Assembly: GCA_023392635.1 (NCBI GenBank)
Contig: JAEVYS010000130.1
Coordinates: forward strand, 1 to 47,281
Length of the DNA stretch: 47,281 bases
Source of the DNA: Actinomycetes bacterium
Lineage (GTDB): Bacteria; Actinomycetota; Actinomycetes; Propionibacteriales; Propionibacteriaceae
Direction: 5' to 3'
The translations under genes and the position numbers were made by a program. The notes under the pieces are model-generated. The model was not told the DNA's origin. It worked only from the letters and a program-made list of their open reading frames with translations, and did no database searches. Below are positions 26,451 through 34,865 of this stretch, piece by piece. Numbering within the stretch: the first letter of the stretch is position 1; the number at the start of each line of letters is the position of its first letter.

Positions 26451-27688
26451 GGCTTCACGTCCAGCTCACCGAAGTCGACATCGGCCCGGACGTGCAGCGT
26501 GCCGGCGCCGACCGTGCCCGACCTCGCGTACCCGCTGGAGCCGGACAGGTCCATCCCGCTCTGGACGGCTTCCGTCGTCCCGCTGTCGTTGAACTCGCCG
26601 GTCTTGACCGCCCAGTCCACCTGGCTGGCGGCTCCGGTGGGCAGGATCACGGTGAGCTGGCCGGCACCGACGTGCAGGTCGATCGTCCGGTCGGAGGTGA
26701 GGTCGAGCCTGCTCAGGTCGACGGTCAGCTCGCCGGCCGACAGCGAGATCGACGGCGGCAGGTCGGCGGCCGACGTGTAGGCGTAATGCTTCTCGCCGAC
26801 CGTCGGCAGCGTGATCCGATGGGCGCTCACCATCAGCCCTCCGGTGGCCAGGGCGGCCACCAGGGCAGCGGGCAGCAGCAGCGGCGGGCGACCCAGCCGG
26901 GTGGCCGCCAGCAGGGTGGTCCCGAGACCGGCCAGGACGGCGGCGGCGTAGGCCAGCGGCGTGGACGGAAGGCCGACGGTGCCCAGGATCGTCACGGCCG
27001 CCACGCCGACGCCGACCAGGGCGAGGGCCAGCCACCACAGCCGCCAACTGCGCCGTGGACCCCGGCGGGTGGTGGCCGCCACAGCGAGCGGCAGGTCGTC
27101 GTCACGGACGGCGAGGTCGGTCGCGGGATCGGTGTACGGCTGCTCCCAGCGCTGCTCCACCGGTGCGGCCGGCGCGACGTTCTCGTAGCCGGGCGCCTGC
27201 TGCTCGACCAGCCGCTGGCGCCAGTTCTCCGCTGCGCGCTCGAACGGGGTCGGTTCGGGCGGGGGAGCGATGCGCTGGTTGCGTCCACGGAAGCCGAAGA
27301 ACCAGACGAAGAAGATCACGGCGACGGGCCCCAGGCCGATGCCGTTGGAGCCGATGGCTGCCACCACGACCACGGCGATCGCGACGGTGAGCGCCACCAC
27401 CGCACCGGTCGACCAGGCGCGGGTGAAGGGCAGGAAACGGCGGACGGGGAGCTCGGCCTGCCCGTCGCGCGGCATCAGCAGGAGGCCCGAACCGTACGCC
27501 ACCAGTCCGAGGCCGCCGAAGATGCTCAGGACGACGACGGCGATGCGCAGCAGGTTGGGATCGAGGTGCCAGCGCCGCCCGAGGCCGGCGCACACGCCGC
27601 CGAGCATCGCGCCGTCACGCGGACGGCTGATCACGGGCAGGTTCTCGGGCACGTCCCCATTCAACGCCCCGGTTCCCGGTCGTTCCAT
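26447..27688 (-). CDS. PspC domain protein with LiaF-like C-terminal domain
   Basis: A 413-residue membrane protein. Residues about 18-75 are a PspC domain (DGAMLGGVCAGLGRRWHLDPNLLRI); further helices lie at about 90-140 and 215-285; the C-terminal 110 residues form a beta-rich domain (SLSAGELTVDLSRLDL, DLHVGAGQLTVILP) like the LiaF/DUF4097 C-terminus. LiaF proteins negatively control LiaRS-type systems that sense envelope damage. Directly divergent is an operon with a PspC-fused kinase and response regulator, so this is the likely membrane partner or target. ATG 27688 was chosen over upstream codons that would run into the divergent regulator. Confidence 0.85.
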   Translation of the reverse strand: MERPGTGALNGDVPENLPVISRPRDGAMLGGVCAGLGRRWHLDPNLLRIAVVVLSIFGGLGLVAYGSGLLLMPRDGQAELPVRRFLPFTRAWSTGAVVALTVAIAVVVVAAIGSNGIGLGPVAVIFFVWFFGFRGRNQRIAPPPEPTPFERAAENWRQRLVEQQAPGYENVAPAAPVEQRWEQPYTDPATDLAVRDDDLPLAVAATTRRGPRRSWRLWWLALALVGVGVAAVTILGTVGLPSTPLAYAAAVLAGLGTTLLAATRLGRPPLLLPAALVAALATGGLMVSAHRITLPTVGEKHYAYTSAADLPPSISLSAGELTVDLSRLDLTSDRTIDLHVGAGQLTVILPTGAASQVDWAVKTGEFNDSGTTEAVQSGMDLSGSSGYARSGTVGAGTLHVRADVDFGELDVKP

Positions 27689-27743
27689 AAGGGTTGACCC
27701 TGAAGGCTCCCCTCTTCGGCCCTCGGGGGCGTAGCATTCCGTC

Positions 27744-27757
27744 TGAGAGCGCTTCCA
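27744..27757. promoter_or_regulatory. LacI-type operator candidate
   Basis: TGAGAGCGCTTCCA has the central AGCGCT of LacI/GalR-family operators, with half sites agreeing at five of seven positions. It lies in the divergent region upstream of the LacI-type regulator gene, so it may be an autoregulatory site. Confidence 0.5.
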
Positions 27758-27759
27758 GC

Positions 27760-27775
27760 GCGAAGCCTGCTTCGC
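27760..27775. repeat. GCGAAGC inverted repeat
   Basis: GCGAAGC (27760-27766) and GCTTCGC (27769-27775) form a perfect seven-base inverted repeat with a two-base centre, right next to the LacI-type operator candidate. It could be a second protein-binding site in the shared promoter region. Confidence 0.45.
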
Positions 27776-27880
27776 ACTGATAGCGTTCCCGCAACAAGGC
27801 GGAACCGGAAGGTCCGGCGCAGCGGACGACGACGTCAACGCAGCCTGGACGCCCCGGTGCAGGGGAGAAGGAGGCACCCC

Positions 27881-28897
27881 GTGGCCAGGATCGACGGGGC
27901 ACATTCGGCGCCGACGCTGGAGGACGTGGCGAGGATCGCCGGGGTATCGCGCGCCACCGTCTCGCGTGTGGTGAACGGCGGCACGCTGGTCGCCGCCAAG
28001 ACCACCGAAGCGGTCCGCGAGGCGATCAACGAGATCGGCTACCACCCGAATCGGGCGGCGCGCTCGCTGGTCACCCGGCGGACCGGTGTCATCGCGGTGA
28101 TCGTGCCCGAGACCGACGAACGCGTGTTCTCCGACCCGTTCTTCCCGCAGGCCTACCACGGTGCGCTGCAGGCCTTCGCCGACTCCGACGTCCAGGTCGT
28201 GCTGGCCATGGGCCGTCCGGGCGACACGGCCGCCCACATGGTCCGGTACCTCGACTCCGGGCACGTGGACGGCGCGATCATCATCTCCCACCACGGCCCC
28301 GAACTCGGCCGCGCGCTGGAACGCTCCTGGCAGCCGGTCGTGTTCGTGGGCGACCCGGAGGCGCCGGGGATCTACCACGTCGCCTTCGACAACGAGCAGG
28401 CCGCGCGCACCGCGACCGAGCACCTGATCGAGCGGGGGTCACGACGGATCGCCACCATCACCGGACCGCTCGACATGGAATCGGGACGCCGTCGGCTGAC
28501 CGGGTTCCAGCAGGCCATGACGGCCGCCGGTCTCGACCCGTCCTGGTACGTCGAGGGCGGCTACACCTCGCCCAGCGGCACGGAGTCGGCCCGCCGGCTG
28601 CTCGCCGAGCACCCTGACCTGGACGGCATCTTCGTGGCGAACGACCTGATGGCGGTCACGGCGATGCAGGAGGTCCAGCGGTCGGGACGCCGGGTGCCCG
28701 AGGACGTGCGAATCGTCGGCTTCGACGACGCGGCCGTCGCCCAGCAGTGCACGCCGCAGCTCACCACCATGACGAACCTGGCGGCCCTGCACACGCGGAT
28801 GGCGGCCGAGATGCTCATCGACCTGCTCGCGGGGGAGTCTCCGGAGAACCCGAGGATGGTTCCACCCAGCCAGCTGGTGGTGCGCGGTTCGGCATGA
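27881..28897 (+). CDS. LacI family transcriptional regulator
   Basis: A 338-residue repressor-type protein: N-terminal helix-turn-helix TLEDVARIAGVSRATVSRVV followed by the hinge helix (HPNRAARSLVTRRTG), then a periplasmic-binding-like sugar domain with GIFVANDLMAVTAMQEV and VRIVGFDDAAVAQQCTPQLTT. The effector is unknown. GTG 27881 was chosen because AGAAGGAGG lies seven bases upstream (27866-27874); GTG 27857 would put that site inside the gene. Its stop overlaps the kinase start (ATGA), which is unusual: LacI regulators normally sit with sugar genes, and none are adjacent here. Confidence 0.92.
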   Translation: MARIDGAHSAPTLEDVARIAGVSRATVSRVVNGGTLVAAKTTEAVREAINEIGYHPNRAARSLVTRRTGVIAVIVPETDERVFSDPFFPQAYHGALQAFADSDVQVVLAMGRPGDTAAHMVRYLDSGHVDGAIIISHHGPELGRALERSWQPVVFVGDPEAPGIYHVAFDNEQAARTATEHLIERGSRRIATITGPLDMESGRRRLTGFQQAMTAAGLDPSWYVEGGYTSPSGTESARRLLAEHPDLDGIFVANDLMAVTAMQEVQRSGRRVPEDVRIVGFDDAAVAQQCTPQLTTMTNLAALHTRMAAEMLIDLLAGESPENPRMVPPSQLVVRGSA

Positions 28898-30234
28898 CCC
28901 TTCGAGACGACCGCCAGGACCACCAGGGCGACGCCGCGGCGGCAGGGCTCCCGGGACGGGATGCGGTCGCCACGACCGCAATCCCCGGGCCCGATGCGGG
29001 CACCGTGCAGCCGCGCTCGACGCGTCCGCTGAACGAGGCGTGGGTGGGTGGTGTGTGCGCCGGACTGGCCGAACACCTGGGCTGGTCCGCGCTGGTGCTG
29101 CGCGTGCTGTTCGTCATCCTGAGCGCGGTCGGGCTCGTCGGGATCGCCCTGTACCTGGCCCTGTGGCTGGTGATGCCGCAGCAGGCCGGCCAGCGTTCGG
29201 CGCCGGGACTGGAGTCCGGCACCCGGCGGGGCCTGCGTCCCGGCGGCTCGGTCGCGCTCACGCCCGTCGACTACGGCGTCGCGAGCGCACTGGCGCTCCT
29301 GGGGATCGGCCTGCTGTGGCTCGTCCAGTCCTCCGCCTGGGCGTTGCCCACCTCCGTCCTCGTCGCCGGCTCACTGGCGGCGGGAGGGTTCTCGATCATC
29401 TGGTGGCAGGCCGACCGTGCGTCCACCCGCGAGCTTCGCACCGGCTCGGGCTGGCGGCGCCTGCTGGCACCCCTGATGAAGCACTGGACCACCGTCGTCG
29501 CGGTGGCGGTGGGGCTCGCGGCCCTGGCCGGCGCGATCACCGTGCAGGTGAGCTCACTGGAGGGCATCGGCGAACTGGCGCGGATGCTGCTGCTGCTCGG
29601 CCTGGTGGTCGCTGCGCTCGTCCTCGCCTCGCTGCCGTGGGTGCTGCGCGTCCGGCGGGCGCTGGCGCAGGCGCGCGACGACGCCCTGGTGGCGGACGCC
29701 CGCGCCGACATGGCGGCGCACCTGCACGACTCGGTGCTGCAGACGCTCGCGCTGATCCAGCGGCAGGCCGGGGACGCGAAGGCGGTGACGGCGCTGGCCC
29801 GCCGCCAGGAGCGGGAGCTCCGTCAGTGGCTGTACGGGGAGAGCCTCGGCTCGGCCACCCTGGTGGAGGCGCTCAGCGGCGAGATCATCGATGTCGAGGA
29901 CCGGCACGGGGTCGACGTCGAGCTGGTCAGCGTCGGCGACCTCGAGCTCACCCCGGAGGTGACAGCCGTGGTGCGCGCCGCGCGGGAGGCGATGGTGAAT
30001 GCCGCCAAGCACTCCGGGGCCGACCGGATCGACGTCTACGTCGAGGTCGATCCCGAACTCGTGTCGGTGTACGTGCGTGACCGTGGGCAGGGCTTCGACC
30101 TCGCCGCGGTGCAGGAGGACCGGATGGGCGTCCGCGGCTCGATCGTCGAGCGGGTCAGGCGGGCGGGCGGACGGGCCATAATTCGGACGGCGCCCGGAGA
30201 GGGCACCGAAGTGAGACTGGAGCTGCCGCGATGA
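28894..30234 (+). CDS. PspC-domain sensor histidine kinase
   Basis: A 446-residue kinase. Residues about 45-100 are a PspC domain (NEAWVGGVCAGLAEHLGWSALVLRVL), followed by hydrophobic helices up to about residue 255, a HisKA_3 domain with phospho-acceptor H278 (MAAHLHDSVLQTLALI) and a HATPase domain (REAMVNAAKHSGADRI, RDRGQGFDL). PspC-kinase fusions of this kind occur in actinobacteria and are thought to detect envelope stress. The ATG shares four bases with the LacI stop and its stop shares four with the response regulator start, so all three proteins should be made in step. Confidence 0.92.
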   Translation: MTLRDDRQDHQGDAAAAGLPGRDAVATTAIPGPDAGTVQPRSTRPLNEAWVGGVCAGLAEHLGWSALVLRVLFVILSAVGLVGIALYLALWLVMPQQAGQRSAPGLESGTRRGLRPGGSVALTPVDYGVASALALLGIGLLWLVQSSAWALPTSVLVAGSLAAGGFSIIWWQADRASTRELRTGSGWRRLLAPLMKHWTTVVAVAVGLAALAGAITVQVSSLEGIGELARMLLLLGLVVAALVLASLPWVLRVRRALAQARDDALVADARADMAAHLHDSVLQTLALIQRQAGDAKAVTALARRQERELRQWLYGESLGSATLVEALSGEIIDVEDRHGVDVELVSVGDLELTPEVTAVVRAAREAMVNAAKHSGADRIDVYVEVDPELVSVYVRDRGQGFDLAAVQEDRMGVRGSIVERVRRAGGRAIIRTAPGEGTEVRLELPR

Positions 30235-30902
30235 CCGAGATCGAGACCCCACGGCCGACACCCGCCGCCTGGCGCGTGGTGATCGTCGACGACCACGCGA
30301 TGTTCCGCAGCGGCGTCAAACACGACCTCGGCGGACGCGTCCAGCTCGTCGGGGAGGGGGAGGACGTCCCGACCGCGGTCGCAGCGATCCTCGCCGCCGT
30401 CCCCGACGTCGTGCTCCTGGACGTGCACCTGCCCGGCGGCGGCGGCATGGAGGTGATCAAGCAGGTTGCGGCCAGGGAGCCGGGGGTGAAGTTCCTCGCA
30501 CTGTCGGTGTCCGACGCCGCCGAGGACGTCATCGGCGTGATCCGGGCCGGCGCCCGCGGCTACGTGACCAAGTCGATCTCCGCCGACGAGCTGGTGGAGG
30601 CGATCGGACGGGTCGCCACCGGCGATGCGGTATTCAGCCCCCGCCTCGCGGGGTTCGTGCTGGACGCGTTCTCCGGCGCCATCGACGTCGCCAGCATCGA
30701 CGAGGACCTGGACCGGCTCAGTGTCCGTGAGCGGGAGGTGCTGCGACTGATCGCTCGGGGCTACGCCTACAAGGAGATCGCGCGCGAGCTGTTCATCTCG
30801 ATCAAGACGGTGGAGACCCACGTGAGCAGCGTGTTGCGCAAGCTCCAGCTGTCGAACCGGCACCAGCTCACGCGGTGGGCCACCGACCGCAAGCTGGTCT
30901 GA
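30231..30902 (+). CDS. NarL/LuxR-type response regulator, partner of PspC kinase
   Basis: A 223-residue regulator. Receiver: acidic pair in VVIVDDHAMFRSG, phospho-acceptor D64 in VVLLDVHLPGGGG, Lys in YVTKSISADELV. Output: LuxR helix-turn-helix starting LDRLSVREREVLRLIARG and including IKTVETHVSSVLRKL. It is translationally coupled to the kinase upstream. Likely targets are the divergent PspC/LiaF operon, though no operator can be assigned from sequence. It ends at palindrome C, convergent with the GlsB-type gene. Confidence 0.93.
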   Translation: MTEIETPRPTPAAWRVVIVDDHAMFRSGVKHDLGGRVQLVGEGEDVPTAVAAILAAVPDVVLLDVHLPGGGGMEVIKQVAAREPGVKFLALSVSDAAEDVIGVIRAGARGYVTKSISADELVEAIGRVATGDAVFSPRLAGFVLDAFSGAIDVASIDEDLDRLSVREREVLRLIARGYAYKEIARELFISIKTVETHVSSVLRKLQLSNRHQLTRWATDRKLV

Positions 30903-30980
30903 CGCACTGGGGACGACGCACTGGGGACGGTTCCTTTTGCGTCAGATGACGCAAAAGGAACCGTCCCCGATGCGTCAGAC
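30901..30980. repeat. GGGGACGGTTCC palindrome, copy C, with 14-base tandem duplication
   Basis: Perfect 22-base arms (30923-30944 and 30947-30968) around a two-base centre: GGGGACGGTTCC outside, TTTTGCGTCA inside. The unit GACGCACTGGGGAC is tandemly repeated at 30901-30914 and 30915-30928, and GACGCA on the left is mirrored by TGCGTC (30971-30976) on the right. It overlaps the stop codons of both convergent genes and probably terminates both. Confidence 0.88.
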
Positions 30981-31232
30981 CCTGCGGCGTCCCTGGATGT
31001 GGCCGTAGAGCCACAGGACGAGGACGGAGCCGCCGATCGCCAGCAGCCAGGACCACAGCGAGAAGAAGCCCGTCACTCCACGGTCGAACAGCGCCGAACC
31101 GATCCAACCGCCGACGACGGCACCGATGAGGCCGACGATGAGCGAGGACAACCAGCCGCCCCGCTCCTTGAGGATGGCCTTGGCGATCGCGCCGGCGATC
31201 AGGCCCATCAGAATCCATGCGAGAAAGCTCAT
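30975..31232 (-). CDS. GlsB/YeaQ/YmgE family stress-response membrane protein
   Basis: An 85-residue protein with three helices. MSFLAWILMGLIAGAIAK and GGWLSSLIVGLIGAVVGGWIGS carry the glycine-rich pattern of the transglycosylase-associated/GlsB family, linked to general and envelope stress. ATG 31232 sits six bases after TACCGT on the minus strand, consistent with a leaderless transcript. The C-terminus is basic (HIQGRRRV). Its nearness to the PspC kinase locus fits a stress theme, but they are convergent, not an operon. Confidence 0.85.
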   Translation of the reverse strand: MSFLAWILMGLIAGAIAKAILKERGGWLSSLIVGLIGAVVGGWIGSALFDRGVTGFFSLWSWLLAIGGSVLVLWLYGHIQGRRRV

Positions 31233-31238
31233 GACTCG

Positions 31239-31244
31239 ACGGTA
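31239..31244 (-). promoter_or_regulatory. -10 element of leaderless GlsB-type gene
   Basis: TACCGT on the minus strand, six bases before ATG 31232. Confidence 0.4.
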
Positions 31245-31336
31245 GGTCTGGCCGCGGTGGCCGACCATCGGGTGACTCCACGACTTCACCCTGACCGCCG
31301 GGGTGGGCCGATGGGCGGGGTGTGGGACGCACGGCG

Positions 31337-31342
31337 TAGGCT
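31337..31342 (+). promoter_or_regulatory. -10 element of pcrA
   Basis: TAGGCT, nine bases before ATG 31352, so the 5' UTR is at most a few bases long and no ribosome site is seen. Confidence 0.45.
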
Positions 31343-31351
31343 TGCCGGGCC

Positions 31352-33763
31352 ATGTCAGACACCCTCTTCCCGGACCTGTTCACCACGGCCTTCCAGCCGC
31401 CCGAGACCGCCGCGCCAGCGGCGTCCCCGGCCGAGGACGAGCGCCCACGGCGTCCCCAGATCTCCGAGGAGGAACTGCTCGCCAACCTGAACCCTCCCCA
31501 GCGCGAGGCGGTGGTGCACGCCGGCGGGCCCGTCCTCGTGGTCGCCGGTGCCGGCTCGGGCAAGACCAGGGTGCTGACGCGGCGCATCGCCCACCTGGTC
31601 GGGATCCGCAAGGTCCACCCCGGCTCGATCCTGGCGATCACCTTCACCAACAAGGCCGCGGCGGAGATGCGTCACCGCGTGGTCGACCTCGTGGGCAACC
31701 GGGCGAAGCTGATGTGGGTCTCCACGTTCCACTCGGCGTGCGTGCGCATCCTGCGCAGCGACGTGTCCCGGTTCGGGCTGAGCCGCACGTTCTCGATCTA
31801 CGACGACACCGACTCCAAGCGGCTGATGACGCTGGTGCTGCGGGATCTGGACCTCGACCCGAAGCGCTACCCGGTGCGCGCGGTGATGAACTGGGTCTCG
31901 AACAACAAGAACGAGCTGGTCGACCACGAGACCGCTCGGAGCCGGGTGCAGGAGGGCACGACCGAGGAGACCTACGCCGACGCCTACGCGGAGTACCAGC
32001 GGCGGCTGAAGGCGGCCAACGCCCTCGACTTCGACGACCTGATCATGACCACCGTCCACCTCCTGCAGGCGTTCCCAGACCTGCGCGAGCAGTATCGGCG
32101 GCGGTTCCGCCAGGTGCTCGTGGACGAGTACCAGGACACCAACCACGCCCAGTACGCGCTGGTCCGGGAGCTGTGCGGCGTGACCCAGGGGTCGTCGGAG
32201 AACCCCGAGGTCGAGCCGCCGGAGCTGATGGTGGTGGGCGACTCAGACCAGTCGATCTACGCGTTCCGCGGCGCAACGATCCGCAACATCCTCGATTTCG
32301 AGTCCGACTTCCCCGGTGCGCGCACGATCGTGCTGGAGCAGAACTACCGCTCGACCCAGAACATCCTGAACGCGGCGAACGCCGTGATCACGCGCAACCC
32401 GGGACGGCCCGAGAAGCGCTTGTGGTCCGACTCCGGGGACGGCGAGCTCCTCGTCGGCTACGTGGCCGACACCGAGCACGACGAGGCGCAGTTCGTGGCG
32501 GACGAGATCGACCGGCTCTCCGACGCGGGCGCGAGCAAGCCCGGTGATGTGGCCGTCTTCTATCGCACCAACGCGCAGTCGCGAGCCTTCGAGGAAGTGT
32601 TCATCCGCGTGGGCCTGCCGTACCGGGTCGTCGGCGGCGTCCGGTTCTACGAGCGTCGCGAGGTGCGGGACGCGATCTCGTACCTGCGGGCGATCGCCAA
32701 CCCCGATGACGATGTGTCGGTGCGGCGGGTGCTGAATGTGCCGAAGCGGGGCATCGGCGACCGGGCGGAGGCGATGATCGAGGCGTTCGCCGCCTCGCAG
32801 CAGATCTCCTTCGGCGCTGCCCTCGACCGGGCCAGGGAGGCGAACGGCCTGGCCACCCGATCGCTCAGCCAGATCGAGGGCTTCGCCGCGATGCTGTCGG
32901 GTTATCGCAGGAAGGTCGCCGACGGCGTCCCCGCGGACGAGATCCTGGTCGGCATCCTGAAGGACTCCGGCTACCTCGACGAGCTCAGCCGGTCGACCGA
33001 TCCCCAGGACGAGAGCCGGCTGGAGAACCTCATCGAACTGGTCAGCGTGGCCGGTGAGTTCGTCGCGGCCGCCCATGCCGTCGACCTGCCCGACGACGAG
33101 GGCGAGCTGGCGGCGGGCGCCCCCGAGCCGGACGACTCCCTGCCGGCGTTCCTGGAGCGCATCGCGCTGGTCGCCGACTCCGACCAGATCCCCGACAACG
33201 ACCCCGACGCCGCCGGTGTGGTCACGTTGATGACGCTCCACACCGCGAAGGGCCTGGAGTTCAACACGGTCTTCCTCACCGGTTTCGAGGACGGGATCTT
33301 CCCGCACCAGCGCGCACTCGTGGACCGGAGCGAGCTGGAGGAGGAGCGCCGGCTCGCCTACGTGGGCATCACCCGGGCCCGGCAGCGGCTCTACCTGACC
33401 AGGGCGAGCGTCCGGTCGCAGTGGGGTTCGCCTCAGTACAACCCGGCCAGCAGGTTCACCGAGGAGATCCCGGCGCACCTGATCGACTGGCGCCGCCTCG
33501 GCGTCGCGCGTACGGGGTATGCCTCGTCCGCAGCAGCGCGCACCGAGCAGTCGTGGCGCTCAACGGTGGGGTTCGGCGCTCGTCCGGCGATCAAGACCGT
33601 GACGTCGGTGGACGTCGGCGACCGGGTGCTGCACACAACCTTCGGCATGGGCACGGTGATCGCCACCTCAGGGGTCGGCGACGGCGCGAAGGCCGATGTC
33701 GACTTCGGGTCGTCAGGGGTCAAGCGGCTCTCGCTCAAGCACGCTCCGATGGAGAAGCTGTAG
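31352..33763 (+). CDS. pcrA: ATP-dependent DNA helicase PcrA/UvrD1
   Basis: An 803-residue superfamily 1A helicase that unwinds DNA 3'-5' in repair and replication-transcription conflict. Motif Q/I: LNPPQREAV and GAGSGKT (K71); Ia TFTNKAAAEM; II VDEYQDTN; III GDSDQSIYAFRGA; IV LEQNYRS; V TLHTAKGLEF; VI YVGITRARQRLYLT. The last 50 residues (VGDRVLHTTFGMGTV, then VDFGSSGVKRL) are the Tudor-like RNA polymerase-binding domain typical of PcrA. An acidic/proline N-terminal extension of about 35 residues precedes the helicase. From memory, uvrD1, an M23 peptidase and sucCD are neighbours in mycobacteria too. Confidence 0.96.
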   Translation: MSDTLFPDLFTTAFQPPETAAPAASPAEDERPRRPQISEEELLANLNPPQREAVVHAGGPVLVVAGAGSGKTRVLTRRIAHLVGIRKVHPGSILAITFTNKAAAEMRHRVVDLVGNRAKLMWVSTFHSACVRILRSDVSRFGLSRTFSIYDDTDSKRLMTLVLRDLDLDPKRYPVRAVMNWVSNNKNELVDHETARSRVQEGTTEETYADAYAEYQRRLKAANALDFDDLIMTTVHLLQAFPDLREQYRRRFRQVLVDEYQDTNHAQYALVRELCGVTQGSSENPEVEPPELMVVGDSDQSIYAFRGATIRNILDFESDFPGARTIVLEQNYRSTQNILNAANAVITRNPGRPEKRLWSDSGDGELLVGYVADTEHDEAQFVADEIDRLSDAGASKPGDVAVFYRTNAQSRAFEEVFIRVGLPYRVVGGVRFYERREVRDAISYLRAIANPDDDVSVRRVLNVPKRGIGDRAEAMIEAFAASQQISFGAALDRAREANGLATRSLSQIEGFAAMLSGYRRKVADGVPADEILVGILKDSGYLDELSRSTDPQDESRLENLIELVSVAGEFVAAAHAVDLPDDEGELAAGAPEPDDSLPAFLERIALVADSDQIPDNDPDAAGVVTLMTLHTAKGLEFNTVFLTGFEDGIFPHQRALVDRSELEEERRLAYVGITRARQRLYLTRASVRSQWGSPQYNPASRFTEEIPAHLIDWRRLGVARTGYASSAAARTEQSWRSTVGFGARPAIKTVTSVDVGDRVLHTTFGMGTVIATSGVGDGAKADVDFGSSGVKRLSLKHAPMEKL

Positions 33764-33773
33764 CGGCGAGGAA

Positions 33774-33789
33774 AGGGCTGTTCAGCCCT
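33774..33789. terminator. Short hairpin between convergent pcrA and M23 genes
   Basis: AGGGCTG (33774-33780) and CAGCCCT (33783-33789) form a perfect seven-base palindrome with a TT centre. It covers the stop codon of the peptidase gene. Possible bidirectional terminator, but short. Confidence 0.35.
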
Positions 33790-34645
33790 CGATGTTGTCG
33801 TTGCCCTTGCCGGGCTGCTGGTTCCAGCCGATGTACTGCATCGGGTCGCTCTGGACGCCGTTCTTCCGGATCGAGAAGTGCAGGTGGCAGGCGGTGGAGA
33901 GGCCGGTGCTGCCGACGTAGCCGATGACGTCGCCCTTGTTCACCTTCTGGCCGACCGACACCGTGTACCGCTGCATGTGCAGGTAACCGGACTGCACGTC
34001 CACGCCGTTGATGTCACCGTGCTCGATCCACACGTTGTTGCCGGACCCGCCGTTGTAGCCCGTCTCGGCCTTGATCACGGTGCCGGACTGGGCGGCCCAG
34101 ATCGGCTCGCCGCACGCGCCGCCGATGTCGTCGCCGTCGTGCATGCGGTAGTAGTGCAGGATCGGGTGCAGCCGCATGCCGAAGGGCGAGCCCACGCCGC
34201 CCTTGGCCGGCCACATGAACTTCGAGAGCGTCCTCAGGCGCTCGACCTCGGCGGCGATGGTGTCGGCCTGGCCGGAGAGGGCGGAGTCGCGGGCGTCGGC
34301 CGCTGCGTTCTGCTGGGAGCTGGTGACCTCGTCCCCGTCGCTGGCGAGCTGCTCGTCACGGGCGGTGGCGAGATCCTCGATGGAGGGCGACTGCTGCTGT
34401 GCCGTGGCGACCTCGAGAGCGGCGATGCTCGAGATGGCGAGCGCTCCGGAGTCGGCGAACGCGGTGCCGGTGGCGTTGGTGGAGGACGCGGTGAAGGCTG
34501 AGAAACCGGCGACCGCGACGGCGGAGACCACCAGGACTGTCGCGCCACGCTTGAGAAGGTTGTGCCTGTGGTGGACCGGCCTGGACTCCACAAGGGGCGG
34601 AAGAGCGCGACGCGGCTTGTCAGCCCGCAGTCGAAGTCCGTTCAC
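33782..34645 (-). CDS. M23 family metallopeptidase, membrane-anchored or secreted
   Basis: A 287-residue protein likely acting on peptidoglycan outside the cell. A basic N-terminal tail of about 30 residues is followed by one hydrophobic helix (GATVLVVSAVAVAGFSAF), a predicted coiled coil (about 75-155) and a LytM/M23 domain. Zinc-site motifs are HDGDDIGGACG (His and Asp) and HLHFS. The loop GYVGSTGLSTACHLHFSIRKNG is typical. GTG 34645 has GGGGGA just upstream. On the minus strand a TAAGCT -10 (34710-34705) has a weak CTGAGA -35 17 bases before it. Confidence 0.88.
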   Translation of the reverse strand: MNGLRLRADKPRRALPPLVESRPVHHRHNLLKRGATVLVVSAVAVAGFSAFTASSTNATGTAFADSGALAISSIAALEVATAQQQSPSIEDLATARDEQLASDGDEVTSSQQNAAADARDSALSGQADTIAAEVERLRTLSKFMWPAKGGVGSPFGMRLHPILHYYRMHDGDDIGGACGEPIWAAQSGTVIKAETGYNGGSGNNVWIEHGDINGVDVQSGYLHMQRYTVSVGQKVNKGDVIGYVGSTGLSTACHLHFSIRKNGVQSDPMQYIGWNQQPGKGNDNIEG

Positions 34646-34865
34646 TTGTCCCCCGTCGAGTTCCCCAGTACACCGGTCGTGCCCGGTCTGGCCGAGCAGG
34701 AGCGAGCTTAGCATTTCTTAGGGTGTTTCTCAGAATCGTTCAGGAATCGGGCAACGAGAGTCGGGGTGAGTCCGGCGGGAGCCTGGCCCGGGTGCAGTTG
34801 ATGGACCGGCACACTAGGCTCGGCAGGGCAGCCGCAGGCCGGCAAAATCAATGGACGGAGTGGGC

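Noticed and set aside
27689..28423. N-terminal extension of the PspC/LiaF gene into the LacI gene
   Set aside because: The extension is antisense to the LacI helix-turn-helix and sugar domain; the PspC domain begins properly from ATG 27688.
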